A DNA stretch of 64,000 nt, from assembly GCF_024462815.1 (NCBI RefSeq), contig NZ_JANGCG010000001.1:412909-476908 (forward strand), in the 5' to 3' direction. Every line of letters begins with the position of its first letter. The stretch's first letter is position 1. The DNA comes from Gemmiger formicilis (lineage in GTDB: Bacteria > Bacillota > Clostridia > Oscillospirales > Ruminococcaceae). Shown piece by piece: positions 49,205 through 58,799 of this stretch. The notes under the pieces were generated by a model that was given only the letters and a program-made list of their open reading frames with translations, was not told the origin of the DNA and ran no database searches. The translations under genes were made by a program, and so were the position numbers.

Positions 49205-51802
49205 TTACAGCCTTTCCATATCTTTTTTAAATTCGTTCATACGGACATCTGTGTTAAAGAAATGGAAACCCCAGATTTTGTACTTGTTGTCATCTACAAA
49301 GATTTTTGTTGTGACTGCCTTGTCCTCGATTTCAAGCAAGAAGTCCTCTTTCCACTTGTCATCAGCAATGAGGTGTGTTCCTTTTGGTTCAATGAACACT
49401 TGCAGCTGCTCATAGCCCGCATCGTTCTGTTTATGTAGAAATAACAGATAGTCTGGCTCAAAGCGTTCACCACCATCAAATGAATAGATGTGCAGCTGGC
49501 GTTCATTTCTGACAAGAAACACTTTATCGTACTTCTCTTTCAAGTGGGGTATAAAAGACTTGAAATAAGCGACAAATGCCTTTTCTTCGCTTGTTCCGAA
49601 GTTGTCTTCAAAGGCAAACCAATCTTCCTTTGACAAGTCAATTTTCCACCCATTCGGAACAGATGCATCGTTCTGAGAATAGCCTAAACCGCCGTCATGC
49701 ACGATGGTATAGTTGCACTTTTTGTCTTTGAACATTTCGCTGATGCGTGTAGGCTTAAATTCTGTCGTGCCGACATAGGTTATTTCAATATCAGAAACAG
49801 ACTCAGCGACTTTTCCCAGAACATTTACACAAGCAGAGAAAAGAATGGACGGCGTAGGCGTTTCGTACTTTGATGTGATTTCAATCTTAATCGCCCCCAG
49901 ATAGTTCGGACTAGTTATAAACTCTCTGGTAGACTTCAAATTAGGGAAATAGCTTTTCAGAGTATTAAACTTGAACACGCTGTATTTGCAAAGTGCCTTA
50001 TGGACGATTGCGTAATTCATATCGGCAATCGTCTGAATGTCCGTCCGATAGGTGTATGTTGCAACAGCCTTTTCCGTCAGCGCATTACCCGCTCCGAAAA
50101 TGGTATCTTCGCCAGAGCTGCCCGTTGAGAGCTTAACAGCATAGATGTGTTCTCGGACAGACGGAAGCAGTCCGTCAACATCATTTCTGCTTTTTTCAAC
50201 TCGGTCATTCGTGAAGACAAACCCCTCACGGTACAACGAATCTGCCTTAAAAGTGTCTTTCAAAACATAGGTACGAACCGTCTTATTCTCAATGTCAACG
50301 CCGATTTCACGCAGCGCATTATTAAGTTCACCGATATAACGGCTGTCATTCTGACAATGATAATAAAGTTCCTCGCAGATACGCAGCGGATTGTCAATAT
50401 CAGTATCGTACTTTCGCTTGTATTTTTCCTGCTCATCGTCAATCTGAAACGGACAATAGCGTGCGCCACGACCGATTAGCTGTGCTTCTGAAATTGTCGC
50501 AGGAGATATTCTTTTACCGCTTGACTGTCGTGTTTCATATAAGCGGACAATATCAAACAGATTGAGAACATCCCAGCCCTCATCCAACTTCTTGACCTCA
50601 AAAACGGCACGATATGGATTTGTTGCATCTTCCAGAGAGTTTAGCGCAATCTGTCTTGCCGCCGCTTCCTTGTCATCGTTGGCAGAAATACAATGCTCTG
50701 CGGAAAAATCATCCCGCAATTCCTGCGCCAACTGCTCAAAACTGATACCGTTCTTCTCAAAATAAGCGTATGCTTCACCCAGCGTTTCATTGTCCGTCAA
50801 TTCGGAAACACGACGCAGCTCATCACCCGTCAGATTCTTCACGGTGTCAATAAAATCTTCCATGAACGCATTGCTGTCCGCAATTTTTGCTGCTTTGAAC
50901 AGCACAACAGGCTTTACAGACAGGCGATTGTCTTGAAACACTTTCAAACGGTACTGACTCAGCATTATCGCTTGAATCGCCCGTTCCATAACTGACACAT
51001 CGGAGCGCAGAGTCTTGATTTCTTTGGAGTAGCCGTCTGCTCTGAATTTTGAAAGCGGATAGTCATATACGATTTTGCTTTCGTATTCAGCCCGAATCTG
51101 CGGATTGTGAATATCGCAGGTAGCCGTAAACTCAAGCAGCACATTATCCTTGTTCATTTCAAAGATACGGCGCACTGTATATTCCCAACTCTTATAATTG
51201 TCCTGTTCGTCCTTGTTCTTGGCAAGTGCCTTTGTGTCAACATTCAGATGGTGCGCTTCATCCGAGATAAAAACGACCTTTTTATTTGCGAAATCGTCAT
51301 CGGACAGGGCGTTTTCCTTTGCCGTCCACATATCTGAATGAAGCCCTTGCGTTGTCGTAAAGCAGATATTGATTGCATCATCGTCCGAATACTGGAAGTT
51401 GCTCACTTCCTTAATCTGGACACGCTCACCGTTCAAGCGGATTTCATCGGCAAACAGATATTTGCTTGAAAGAGCGTTCAAGAAATTTTCTCTCGTTTTG
51501 TTGACGATATTTGACAGGTTTACAAAGAACAAGAAGTTGCGATACCCTTTTTTGTAAAGGTACAGCATTAATCCAGCCATTATCATCGTCTTGCCAGAAC
51601 CAGTTGCCATGTGGAACAGCGTTTGCGTCGGTTTGCGGCACATTTTTTCATTTTCAAAGTAAGTGATGAAGTTTTCAAATGCACCTATCTGATACGGGCG
51701 CAGCTCGAAACGCTGATTCACATTCTCCTGTATGTACGGCGGAATCTCGGTGTAACTGCCGAATTCCCGCAGCGTGTCAAGCTGTTCGTAAAGAAACGGC
51801 AT
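49205..51802 (-). CDS. Type III restriction endonuclease (Res)
   Basis: An 865-residue protein. The helicase part has FHMATGSGKTMIMAG (Walker A, about 64-78), VVFISDEAHHLN (DEAH, about 180), LEFTATCDIHNPQ (motif III) and SEAQLIGRGARYCPFQ (motif VI). The C-terminal nuclease shows RFEPDYLLFLHKQN and QVFIEPKGTHLI (PD...E-x-K, about 770-805). It cuts DNA with unmodified sites in head-to-head orientation together with Mod. Four bases separate it from the mod gene. No truncation or frameshift seen, so the system looks intact. Confidence 0.92.
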   Translation of the reverse strand: MPFLYEQLDTLREFGSYTEIPPYIQENVNQRFELRPYQIGAFENFITYFENEKMCRKPTQTLFHMATGSGKTMIMAGLMLYLYKKGYRNFLFFVNLSNIVNKTRENFLNALSSKYLFADEIRLNGERVQIKEVSNFQYSDDDAINICFTTTQGLHSDMWTAKENALSDDDFANKKVVFISDEAHHLNVDTKALAKNKDEQDNYKSWEYTVRRIFEMNKDNVLLEFTATCDIHNPQIRAEYESKIVYDYPLSKFRADGYSKEIKTLRSDVSVMERAIQAIMLSQYRLKVFQDNRLSVKPVVLFKAAKIADSNAFMEDFIDTVKNLTGDELRRVSELTDNETLGEAYAYFEKNGISFEQLAQELRDDFSAEHCISANDDKEAAARQIALNSLEDATNPYRAVFEVKKLDEGWDVLNLFDIVRLYETRQSSGKRISPATISEAQLIGRGARYCPFQIDDEQEKYKRKYDTDIDNPLRICEELYYHCQNDSRYIGELNNALREIGVDIENKTVRTYVLKDTFKADSLYREGFVFTNDRVEKSRNDVDGLLPSVREHIYAVKLSTGSSGEDTIFGAGNALTEKAVATYTYRTDIQTIADMNYAIVHKALCKYSVFKFNTLKSYFPNLKSTREFITSPNYLGAIKIEITSKYETPTPSILFSACVNVLGKVAESVSDIEITYVGTTEFKPTRISEMFKDKKCNYTIVHDGGLGYSQNDASVPNGWKIDLSKEDWFAFEDNFGTSEEKAFVAYFKSFIPHLKEKYDKVFLVRNERQLHIYSFDGGERFEPDYLLFLHKQNDAGYEQLQVFIEPKGTHLIADDKWKEDFLLEIEDKAVTTKIFVDDNKYKIWGFHFFNTDVRMNEFKKDMERL

Positions 51803-51805
51803 CGG

Positions 51806-53701
51806 TTACACCTCCCCGTAAAAACTCTTTGTAAACGCCTTGTCTTCTTCCGAAATAGCGAAAGTTTCGTCTTCTATGTCGCAGTAATTCACATACAGCT
51901 GGTTCTTATCAAGCATTTCCATGAGGAAACGCTTCTTATCGGAAAGCGACAGTTCCGTAAAGTCGGCATCACCCAAATCAATATCCTTCGGATTGACCTT
52001 GCAGCTGATAAAGCCCGTTTTTAGCATATCCTGCCAGATGGCAACAATCTCGGCATCGTTGGACGCTGCTTGAATGTTATCTACATACTTTTGGTTAAGT
52101 TTAAGCAATTCAAAATATGCAATACTTGAGTCTGTAGCTATCGATTTCATAATAGCAACATTTCGGGGCAGCGTATCCGTTTCAACATAATCCATTTGTT
52201 CAACAAGGATGAATTTTCTCTTTCCACCGTCTTTGTTAATTTCCATAACGGCATGACCCGTTGTTCCACTGCCGCCAAAGAAGTCAAGAATTATTGCATT
52301 TTTATCATCTTTAACAATGGAATTTATACAATCGACAACATTCCAAATTGATTTTGGATATGTAAATTTCGTATCTGGAAGAATGCTTTTCAATAATTGT
52401 GTGCCATTAACACTTGCGTCATATCGAGAATCCGTCCAGACAGTTTTATATACACCGAAGTTTTTTCCCAACTCAACATCATAGCCTGTCTTTGTCTTTT
52501 TGGCTCGAAGCATTTTCCAGATGCTGTCCACAGTTTGTCGAGCGTATCTCCACTTGCGCTCAATGCCTTTTACATCAATCGGATACACATAATATTTCCC
52601 ATCAACAATCTCCGTCTGTTTGGGGTGATAATCATCTGGAGAAACATCTCCAAAACCAACTATTTCCCCATTTTCAATGATAATTGGATAAAAACAATTT
52701 TTGGCATCTGTTCTTTCAGACTCGCTTCCCCAGTTTCTCAATGGTGACCATTCAATTTCATCTGCCGCGAGCGTGCGATTGCAAATAGTCTTTTTACCTT
52801 TTGGGGTAACAAAAATTGCAAATTCGTGAGTGTAAGAGAAGTTTGTGCCAATAGTACCACGAGGATTGTGAATCACAGTAATGCAATCAACATCATATTC
52901 GGGGAATAATTCTTCTATTAAAATTTGAAGTCGGGGCTGTTCATTTTTATCAATAGCTACAACAAGTACACCGTCACTGGTCAGAAAGCGCTTTGCCAAC
53001 TCCAATCTTGTTTTCATAAAAACAAGCCATGTAGAGCGATTAAAGGTATTGTTGTAACAAAATGTGTTTGCATTGCTTGTCGGATTATATGGCGGGTCAA
53101 TATAGACACATTTTATTTTCCCTTCATACCTCTTCAGCAAAGAGGATATTGCCAGCAAATTATTCCCTTTAATTATAAGGTTATCTGCATCACTAAAGTT
53201 GTTAATCGACGTAACCCCGTCTTTTGTGAACCTTTTGGCGTTTGTAAACACCTTCGGATAAAGAAGTCTGTCAACCTCATCGGGCGCAAGCGTTTCATTA
53301 TAGAAAATCTCGCTGCGCTTCTGGTCTTCTTTGGTTTGCCCACCCTCAAGGACGCAATCCTTGTACGGAAAAACAAGCTCCACATCGTTCGATGTGGAAA
53401 TGTAGTCGCCGTTCCCGTTTACCAAACCGATTTTATTCTTATAGCGTGTATAAGAATCTGGGAGGAATTGACGGTTATTGATGACCCATCCGAATCCGAC
53501 CTTATCAAAAACAGAAATACCCTCAATATCCGTGAAGAAGCGTTCTCTTGTAACTTCGTTGTTATAGAGCAGCTTTAGCAAGGCACTGTCCATCTTCATA
53601 GCAGCTTCATAGACAGCGTTGCGGAGCAGTTCACCCTCTGCCGAAAAGAACCTTTCATCTTGTTTCAGTACACTGATAACGGTATCAAAAAAATTAGCCA
53701 T
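51806..53701 (-). CDS. Type III DNA methyltransferase (Mod)
   Basis: About 631 residues from ATG 53699-53701 behind GGAGGGG. KCVYIDPPYNPTSNANTF is motif IV (DPPY, about residue 205), and NAIILDFFGGSGTTGHAVME is motif I (about 490), in the beta-class order. The segment between is the target-recognition domain. It methylates an adenine in an asymmetric site; the site cannot be read from sequence. No simple-sequence tract typical of phase-variable mod genes is visible. Confidence 0.92.
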   Translation of the reverse strand: MANFFDTVISVLKQDERFFSAEGELLRNAVYEAAMKMDSALLKLLYNNEVTRERFFTDIEGISVFDKVGFGWVINNRQFLPDSYTRYKNKIGLVNGNGDYISTSNDVELVFPYKDCVLEGGQTKEDQKRSEIFYNETLAPDEVDRLLYPKVFTNAKRFTKDGVTSINNFSDADNLIIKGNNLLAISSLLKRYEGKIKCVYIDPPYNPTSNANTFCYNNTFNRSTWLVFMKTRLELAKRFLTSDGVLVVAIDKNEQPRLQILIEELFPEYDVDCITVIHNPRGTIGTNFSYTHEFAIFVTPKGKKTICNRTLAADEIEWSPLRNWGSESERTDAKNCFYPIIIENGEIVGFGDVSPDDYHPKQTEIVDGKYYVYPIDVKGIERKWRYARQTVDSIWKMLRAKKTKTGYDVELGKNFGVYKTVWTDSRYDASVNGTQLLKSILPDTKFTYPKSIWNVVDCINSIVKDDKNAIILDFFGGSGTTGHAVMEINKDGGKRKFILVEQMDYVETDTLPRNVAIMKSIATDSSIAYFELLKLNQKYVDNIQAASNDAEIVAIWQDMLKTGFISCKVNPKDIDLGDADFTELSLSDKKRFLMEMLDKNQLYVNYCDIEDETFAISEEDKAFTKSFYGEV

Positions 53702-53924
53702 CGTTACGCCCCTCCGCCGTTTTATCTTCGTCAACATACTCGATAATATCACCGTATGAAATACCGAATGTTGCACAGATTTTATTAAGGATAGTCATAG
53801 AAACTTCTTCGCCCTTATTGATTTTTGTCCATGTATTCGGTGAAATGCCGCACTTCTGGCGGCACTGTGCCTTTGTAATATCATGCTCAAGACAATATCG
53901 AAAAAGCGGTTTATAGCTAACCAT
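53694..53924 (-). CDS. XRE-type regulator of the restriction operon
   Basis: A 76-residue protein: FRYCLEHDITKAQCRQKCGI then SPNTWTKINKGEEVSMTILN and ICATFGISYGDIIEYVDEDK, a full Cro/CI helix-turn-helix with little else. It is the first gene of the operon and overlaps mod by 8 bases. It probably acts as a controller (C-protein-like) that times restriction after modification. Confidence 0.8.
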   Translation of the reverse strand: MVSYKPLFRYCLEHDITKAQCRQKCGISPNTWTKINKGEEVSMTILNKICATFGISYGDIIEYVDEDKTAEGRNDG

Positions 53925-53962
53925 TGACGACCTCCTTATGAATACAATATTCCATATTAAAT

Positions 53963-53991
53963 ATTATAACACAAGACTCGCTAAAGTTCAA
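53963..53991 (-). promoter_or_regulatory. Promoter of the restriction-modification operon
   Basis: Minus strand: TTGAAC (53991-53986), 17-base spacer, TATAAT (53968-53963). Downstream, AATATTTAATATGGAATATT has dyad character and may be the binding box of the small XRE regulator. The ribosome site is AAGGAGGT. Confidence 0.65.
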
Positions 53992-54027
53992 CAGTTTTTC
54001 GCAAAAAGTTACGAATTTTTCACAATC

Positions 54028-54068
54028 AAAAAGCCGAATTGATACCCACTCGGTCAATTCGGCTTTTT
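54028..54068. terminator. Bidirectional terminator at the island edge
   Basis: A perfect 15-bp stem, AAAAAGCCGAATTGA / TCAATTCGGCTTTTT, with an 11-base loop. Confidence 0.85.
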
Positions 54069-54355
54069 CATTTAGAGTACAGATAAGAAAATAGTTTTCG
54101 GAAAACGGTTTGTCTGGGTCTCGCTACATACCCACTCCCCAATTTGCCGAATCCAGCAAATTCAGTCGGGGCAAGCAGCCCGAAAAATGCTGTCGCACCG
54201 AATTTTTGCAAGCAAAAACTCTTTTTTCGTACTGTATTTCGCTCGACCCAGACGGCTACGCCGTTTGGGAATGGTAAAAACATTTTTTCATTCGTAGAAT
54301 ATAAAAAATGCTTTTTCAAAGGAGGTACGCCTATGCGAAAAGCCTTGTCGCTTTT
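54069..54355. repeat. Apparent dispersed repeat element, non-coding
   Basis: This 290-base stretch lies between the terminator and the esterase fragment. All frames are interrupted or read as unlikely protein. I recall similar sequence (around CCAGCAAATTCAGTCGGGGC) recurring between genes in Faecalibacterium-type genomes, which is memory and not a search. It joins the esterase reading frame at about 54355, which shows it replaced the missing 3' part. Confidence 0.35.
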
Positions 54356-54637
54356 GCAGAAATTCCGGGTCATATTGATGGAGTACTCCGCGCCGCCGCT
54401 GTTAAACCCGCCGCCATGGATATAGAACAGCACTTTCTTGCGGTTGGCGCCGGGTTTACAATACCAGTAGCCATAAGGCGTTTTCTCTTTCACGGTGTTT
54501 TTCGGCAGAGGCAATTTCGTACTGTTTTCCCTGCCTTGGTTTCGTACGGCCTTGTAATCTCGGGGAACATAGTGAATGTTGTTCGGTTTTGATTTTTTCA
54601 AAGCGTTCATAATGAGCCTGAGCATCAGTCCGGGCAT
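54356..54637 (-). pseudogene. 5' fragment of an alpha/beta-hydrolase esterase
   Basis: The frame begins MPGLMLRLIMNALKKSKPNN with AGGAG nine bases upstream, and contains KVLFYIHGGGFNSGGAEYS, the HGGG oxyanion-hole motif of hormone-sensitive-lipase-like esterases. After MTRNFC the sequence changes to unrelated residues from the repeat. The nucleophile elbow and catalytic Asp/His are absent, so it is inactive. A C-terminal esterase fragment occurs at 60335-60502. Confidence 0.7.
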
Positions 54638-54692
54638 AGTGCATTTCTCCTATTTTTCATAACGGATTCCTCTGTTTCAACTGTTCGCCCTG

Positions 54693-57242
54693 TCAAACGG
54701 TGTACGTCTGCGTGCCGCACTCCTGCGTGCGCTCAGTGCCGTCCGGCAGGCGGACGGTGGCCGTACAGTTTGCGGGGACAGTCACGGTGAACGCGCAGTG
54801 CTCTCCGTCGCGCACCCAGCCGCTCTCCACCATGCCGAAAATGCTTTGATAACACGCTTTTGCAGAAGAGAAATGTCCTCCGGGCTGCGGCGTGATGACG
54901 AAGTGATTCTCCCCGTCCACGTGGATTCCGCACATCGTGTCAAACACCCAGCGGCACACTGCGCCCTTCGAGTAGTGGTTGAGCGAGGCGGGCTTGGTCG
55001 TGTTGGGACCCTCCCAGTTCTCCCAGATTGTCGTCGCGCCCTGCTTTGGCATGCACAGCCAGCCGGGCAGCTCCTCGTTTTCCAGCAGGTGGTAGGCGTA
55101 CTCCACATCCATCTCCGTCAGCACGTCCAGAATGAAGGGCGTAGAGAGAAAGCCCGTGCCGAGCCGCCAGCCGTAGTTGTCCAGCGCCTTCAGAAGGCGT
55201 TTTTGGGCATATTTCGTCTGCTGTTTGTTCAGCATCTTCAGATGCAGCGGGCGCACAAGTTTCGCCTGTCGGTCGGTATCCAGCGAGAACTTCGGTACCG
55301 TCATCAGGTGCTGATATCCCTCCCGTACTCTGGCCGCGACGTCCGCATACCGGGCGGCATCGTCCACGCGACCCAGAATGGCGGCGATCTCCTGCATTCT
55401 GTCCATCAAAAGCGCGATGTAAGCCGTCGTCTCCTCCGGGTGCGGGAAGATGAACTCCGAAACCGCAAAGTCCTTCACGTCCGCCGGCTCCGCCCACTCG
55501 CCGTAGGACTGCCCGTAGTTGCTGATCTGCTTGCGGTATCTCCGGCTGATGCCCGTAGGGCGTGAGGGGAAGTAGAACTTACCGAGCGTCCCGATCTTGT
55601 ACTCGGCATAGCGCGCCATCTGCGGGAAGTTTTTCTCCAAAATGACCACATCGCCATACTGCTTGTAGATGTCGTACGGGATGAACACGCCGGCGTCCGA
55701 CCAACCCGCCGAGCCGTCCATCCGGTTCATATAGGAGTCTACGCCGCCGTGCGGGGCGATTTGTGTGAAGCACCCCTCTTTGTTCATCGCGTCAATCAGG
55801 TCGTTTTCGTATTTCTGCGCCATCGGTGCGTAGGAGAAGAAGAAGCTCGCCGTCGAGCAGAAAATCTGTGCGTCGCCGCTCCAGCCGTGGCGCTCGCGGG
55901 TCGGGCAGTCGGTGGGCAGGTCGGCATGATTATTCTTCGTACTCCAGACCGTGTTCTCCGCGAATTTGTTCAAAAGCTCGTTCGACGTCTCCACCCAGCC
56001 GGTGCGCTCCATCGACGAGTACACCGCAACAGCCGTAAAGTCTGCCGCTTCAAACGCCGCGTCCGTCTCCACCAGCACGTACTGGAAGCCAAAGATGGCA
56101 AAGCGCGTCTTGTACTCGTTTAGACCGTCCCTGCAGGTGAAGATCACCTGCTGCAAGGGCGTCACGCGTTCCTTCTTCACAATCTGGATGTTCTTCTGCG
56201 TGAACTCACCAGCTTCGTCCAGCATCTCGCCGAAACGCAGGGTAATACGCTGTCCGGCTTTGGCGTTCACCCGGAAGGAAAGATATCCAGCAATGTTCTG
56301 CCGGAAGTCCAACACGGTTTTGCCCGCTGGCGTGGTGATCCGCGTAGCGGTCAGGTGCTCGTGCTCCTCCACCGGGACGTTGTTCGACGCCGTTGGCACG
56401 CAGGTGTAGGCGGTCTCCCTCGCCTTCCCTGCATACGAGGGCGCGAGGTTTGCGTCGTACACCTCGCCATCCTTGTTGTCGGCAAAGCGGACGGGTCCGT
56501 CGCTGCTCCACTCCCATGTGCCGTCGGTGATGACACAGTGCGCACCACCGTCCGCGTCCGTCCACTCCAGCTGCGCCAGCAGCTTCGTCTCCGTGCCGTA
56601 CTGATTTCTCAGGCCGTTTGCCCCGCAGCTGCCGCGGTACCAGCCGTCCGCCAGCTGGAAGGTCAGCTCGTTTTCGCCCTGCTGCAAAAGGTTCGTCACG
56701 TCGTAGGTCTGGTACTGAATCCGCTTGGGGTAGCCAGTATGCCCCGGCGTCAGCACAGCGGTTCCGATGCGTTTGCCGTTGAGGCATCCCTCGTACAGAC
56801 CGCAGGCGGTGGCATACAGCCGGGCCGAAACAACATTTCCGGTAGAAAACACCTTGCGGAAGCAGTCCACCGGGTAGCGCGTCTTCGGGTCGATCTTGTA
56901 ATCACCGGCGATCCACTTTGCACGCCAGTCGCCCGCCTCCAGCAGCCCCATTTCAAAAAAGGCGCTCGTAGCCTCGCCCTCCGCGCCCGTCTCGTCCCAG
57001 AGCCGGACGCTCCACTCGATGCGTTGTCGGCTTTGCAGCCGCTTGCCCCCATACGGGATATGCGTCATCCGGGACGATGCCACCTTCCCCGTGTCCCACA
57101 CGACCTCCCCTTCGCAGCGTGCCGTGATGCGATACGCCGTCTGCCGCTTCCCGCCCTCGCAGTTCCAGAACAGCCTTGGCTCTATCACATCAATCCCGAC
57201 GGGATTTTCCAGATATTCGGTCCGTAAATGAATGGCTTTCAT
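54693..57242 (-). CDS. GH78 alpha-L-rhamnosidase
   Basis: An 849-residue protein without a signal peptide, so probably cytoplasmic. Residues 1-330 are the N-terminal beta domains (MKAIHLRTEYLENPVGIDV, then YATACGLYEGCLNGKRIG and GWYRGSCGANGLRNQYGTE). The (alpha/alpha)6 barrel follows with DCPTRERHGWSGDAQIFCST (general acid region) and GATTIWENWEGPNTTKPASL (second catalytic Glu). It removes terminal rhamnose from plant or microbial glycosides taken up by the neighbouring transporter. The AraC gene next to it probably controls it. Confidence 0.93.
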   Translation of the reverse strand: MKAIHLRTEYLENPVGIDVIEPRLFWNCEGGKRQTAYRITARCEGEVVWDTGKVASSRMTHIPYGGKRLQSRQRIEWSVRLWDETGAEGEATSAFFEMGLLEAGDWRAKWIAGDYKIDPKTRYPVDCFRKVFSTGNVVSARLYATACGLYEGCLNGKRIGTAVLTPGHTGYPKRIQYQTYDVTNLLQQGENELTFQLADGWYRGSCGANGLRNQYGTETKLLAQLEWTDADGGAHCVITDGTWEWSSDGPVRFADNKDGEVYDANLAPSYAGKARETAYTCVPTASNNVPVEEHEHLTATRITTPAGKTVLDFRQNIAGYLSFRVNAKAGQRITLRFGEMLDEAGEFTQKNIQIVKKERVTPLQQVIFTCRDGLNEYKTRFAIFGFQYVLVETDAAFEAADFTAVAVYSSMERTGWVETSNELLNKFAENTVWSTKNNHADLPTDCPTRERHGWSGDAQIFCSTASFFFSYAPMAQKYENDLIDAMNKEGCFTQIAPHGGVDSYMNRMDGSAGWSDAGVFIPYDIYKQYGDVVILEKNFPQMARYAEYKIGTLGKFYFPSRPTGISRRYRKQISNYGQSYGEWAEPADVKDFAVSEFIFPHPEETTAYIALLMDRMQEIAAILGRVDDAARYADVAARVREGYQHLMTVPKFSLDTDRQAKLVRPLHLKMLNKQQTKYAQKRLLKALDNYGWRLGTGFLSTPFILDVLTEMDVEYAYHLLENEELPGWLCMPKQGATTIWENWEGPNTTKPASLNHYSKGAVCRWVFDTMCGIHVDGENHFVITPQPGGHFSSAKACYQSIFGMVESGWVRDGEHCAFTVTVPANCTATVRLPDGTERTQECGTQTYTV

Positions 57243-57402
57243 ATTTTATACCCTCATTTCTGCGTAGAAAACTTCTGCTATGCCTGTATTCTATCAGACA
57301 AACCGGACTTGCTATATTAAAAAACGGATTCTTTTAATACTTTCGTGATATTCTATCAAAATTTCTGCTCTGTTTCGCCCGGCACCCGCCCCAACAGCAG
57401 AA

Positions 57403-57435
57403 AGACCCGGAGACTCTCAAAAAGTCTCCGGGTCT
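57403..57435 (-). terminator. Terminator after the AraC gene
   Basis: A perfect 13-bp stem, AGACCCGGAGACT / AGTCTCCGGGTCT, seven-base loop, followed by TTTCTG on the minus strand. Confidence 0.75.
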
Positions 57436-57453
57436 CGCCGGTGAAGCGCTGCA

Positions 57454-58656
57454 CTATCCAATGTTCTCTCTGTATTGACTGGGCGTCATGCCACACTGTT
57501 TTTGAAACAGCCGCGTGAAATAGCTCTGGGAGGAATAGTTCAGATAAGCTGCAATCTGAGACAACGGATAACCCGTGTGCCGAAGAAGGTACTTGGCCTC
57601 ATTGATTCTTTCCTGGTTGAGATAGTCCCGGATGCTAATGCCCATTTCATCGCGGAAGCGCAGGGACAGGCTGCGAGTACACAGCCCGCACACGCCGGAA
57701 AGCTGTTCCAGGGTGATGTCCTCATGCAGATGCACCGAGATATAGGCCAGACATTGCCGAATCAAGCCGGATGCGGCCGGCTTGTGTCGAAGTTCACCTA
57801 CCCGATCACAATAATCCAGCAGCATCCGGATGCTTAGCTCCTTGATGAGGGCGGGTTCCGAAAGGAAATCCATACGCTGGCAGTACAGGTCGCTCAGGTT
57901 CAGCACGGTTTCCTCCGACAGTCCGCCGCGGATGGCCGCCCGGGCTGTCACGGTGGCCAGAACGATAAAGATATACTTTTCCTGCCGGAGGGCATCGCTG
58001 GACATCCGACCGACGCGACCTGAAACCGGTGTGTTCAGCCGCTGTTCCAGCTGGGCACGGTTGCCATGTTCCACAGCCTCACAAAGACTCATTTCAAAGT
58101 CCATGGACGGGTGCGGTTCAGCGGATTCCCGCTGCTCAAAGAGCCGTTCTTCCAGACAGGACGGGTCTTGTACCATAGAGGTATAGACATCCATGAACAG
58201 AATGTCCTCTTTTTTAACGCGCGTTTCCAAAAGCAGATCCGCGATCAGGCACAGCTGATCCTTCACCCGTTCCAAGGTCATTAGCGGCACTTGCAGAATC
58301 AGGTCGCAGGTGCTCTGCAAATGCTCAGGCCGACCGACAGTCGTCACCATACTCAAAACCTCGTTTCGCGCCCGGCGGATCGGGCTGACGAGTCCAAGAA
58401 GCAGAAAGCAGTCCGCCTCCAGCTCCATTACGCCCAGAAAGAACCCCGGTTCGATGAAGCTGACCAGTGGGTGCGCAGCGTCTCTCCCCTGCGCCCGGAA
58501 ATCGTCCAGAACGATGGCGGTGGCAAAGAAATTCACCGCCTCGTATGGGATCTCAGGGAATGACACGATAAGGTTTCCATCCCCATCCAGCAAAGAGAGC
58601 GGGACGCGGGTCACACAGTACAGGGATTGCAGCTTTTCAATCCAGGCATTTTTCAC
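57454..58656 (-). CDS. AraC-family transcription regulator
   Basis: About 400 residues with GTG start at 58654-58656, nine bases after AAGGAG. The C-terminal 100 residues hold two helix-turn-helix units: HEDITLEQLSGVCGLCTRSL and YLLRHTGYPLSQIAAYLNYS, then SQSYFTRLFQKQCGMTPSQY. The N-terminal 280 residues are a ligand or sensor part (PLSLLDGDGNLIVSFPE). It is divergent from the GPH transporter and next to the rhamnosidase, so rhamnose or a rhamnoside is the likely inducer. Confidence 0.88.
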   Translation of the reverse strand: MKNAWIEKLQSLYCVTRVPLSLLDGDGNLIVSFPEIPYEAVNFFATAIVLDDFRAQGRDAAHPLVSFIEPGFFLGVMELEADCFLLLGLVSPIRRARNEVLSMVTTVGRPEHLQSTCDLILQVPLMTLERVKDQLCLIADLLLETRVKKEDILFMDVYTSMVQDPSCLEERLFEQRESAEPHPSMDFEMSLCEAVEHGNRAQLEQRLNTPVSGRVGRMSSDALRQEKYIFIVLATVTARAAIRGGLSEETVLNLSDLYCQRMDFLSEPALIKELSIRMLLDYCDRVGELRHKPAASGLIRQCLAYISVHLHEDITLEQLSGVCGLCTRSLSLRFRDEMGISIRDYLNQERINEAKYLLRHTGYPLSQIAAYLNYSSQSYFTRLFQKQCGMTPSQYRENIG

Positions 58657-58799
58657 GGCGAAACATCTCCTTATTTCAAATAATATCATAAAATTACCAT
58701 ATAAATCAAGTAATTATTATAAGCACAGGGTCTGACGTGCTATGATGTAGACACAAGCCAAGGGGCGCGTCAAAATCAAACAGACAGGAGAGAATCAAA
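58657..58799. promoter_or_regulatory. Divergent control region between AraC gene and transporter
   Basis: AT-rich up to about 58720, with TATGAT (58741-58746 region) as a -10 for the transporter and no good -35, as usual for AraC-activated promoters. The TGACGTGC/GGGTCTGAC area upstream may hold the activator sites, but no clear repeat is visible. Confidence 0.35.

Noticed and set aside
51806..53701. Phase-variable mod gene
   Set aside because: No homopolymer or tetranucleotide tract long enough for slippage was seen in the gene.
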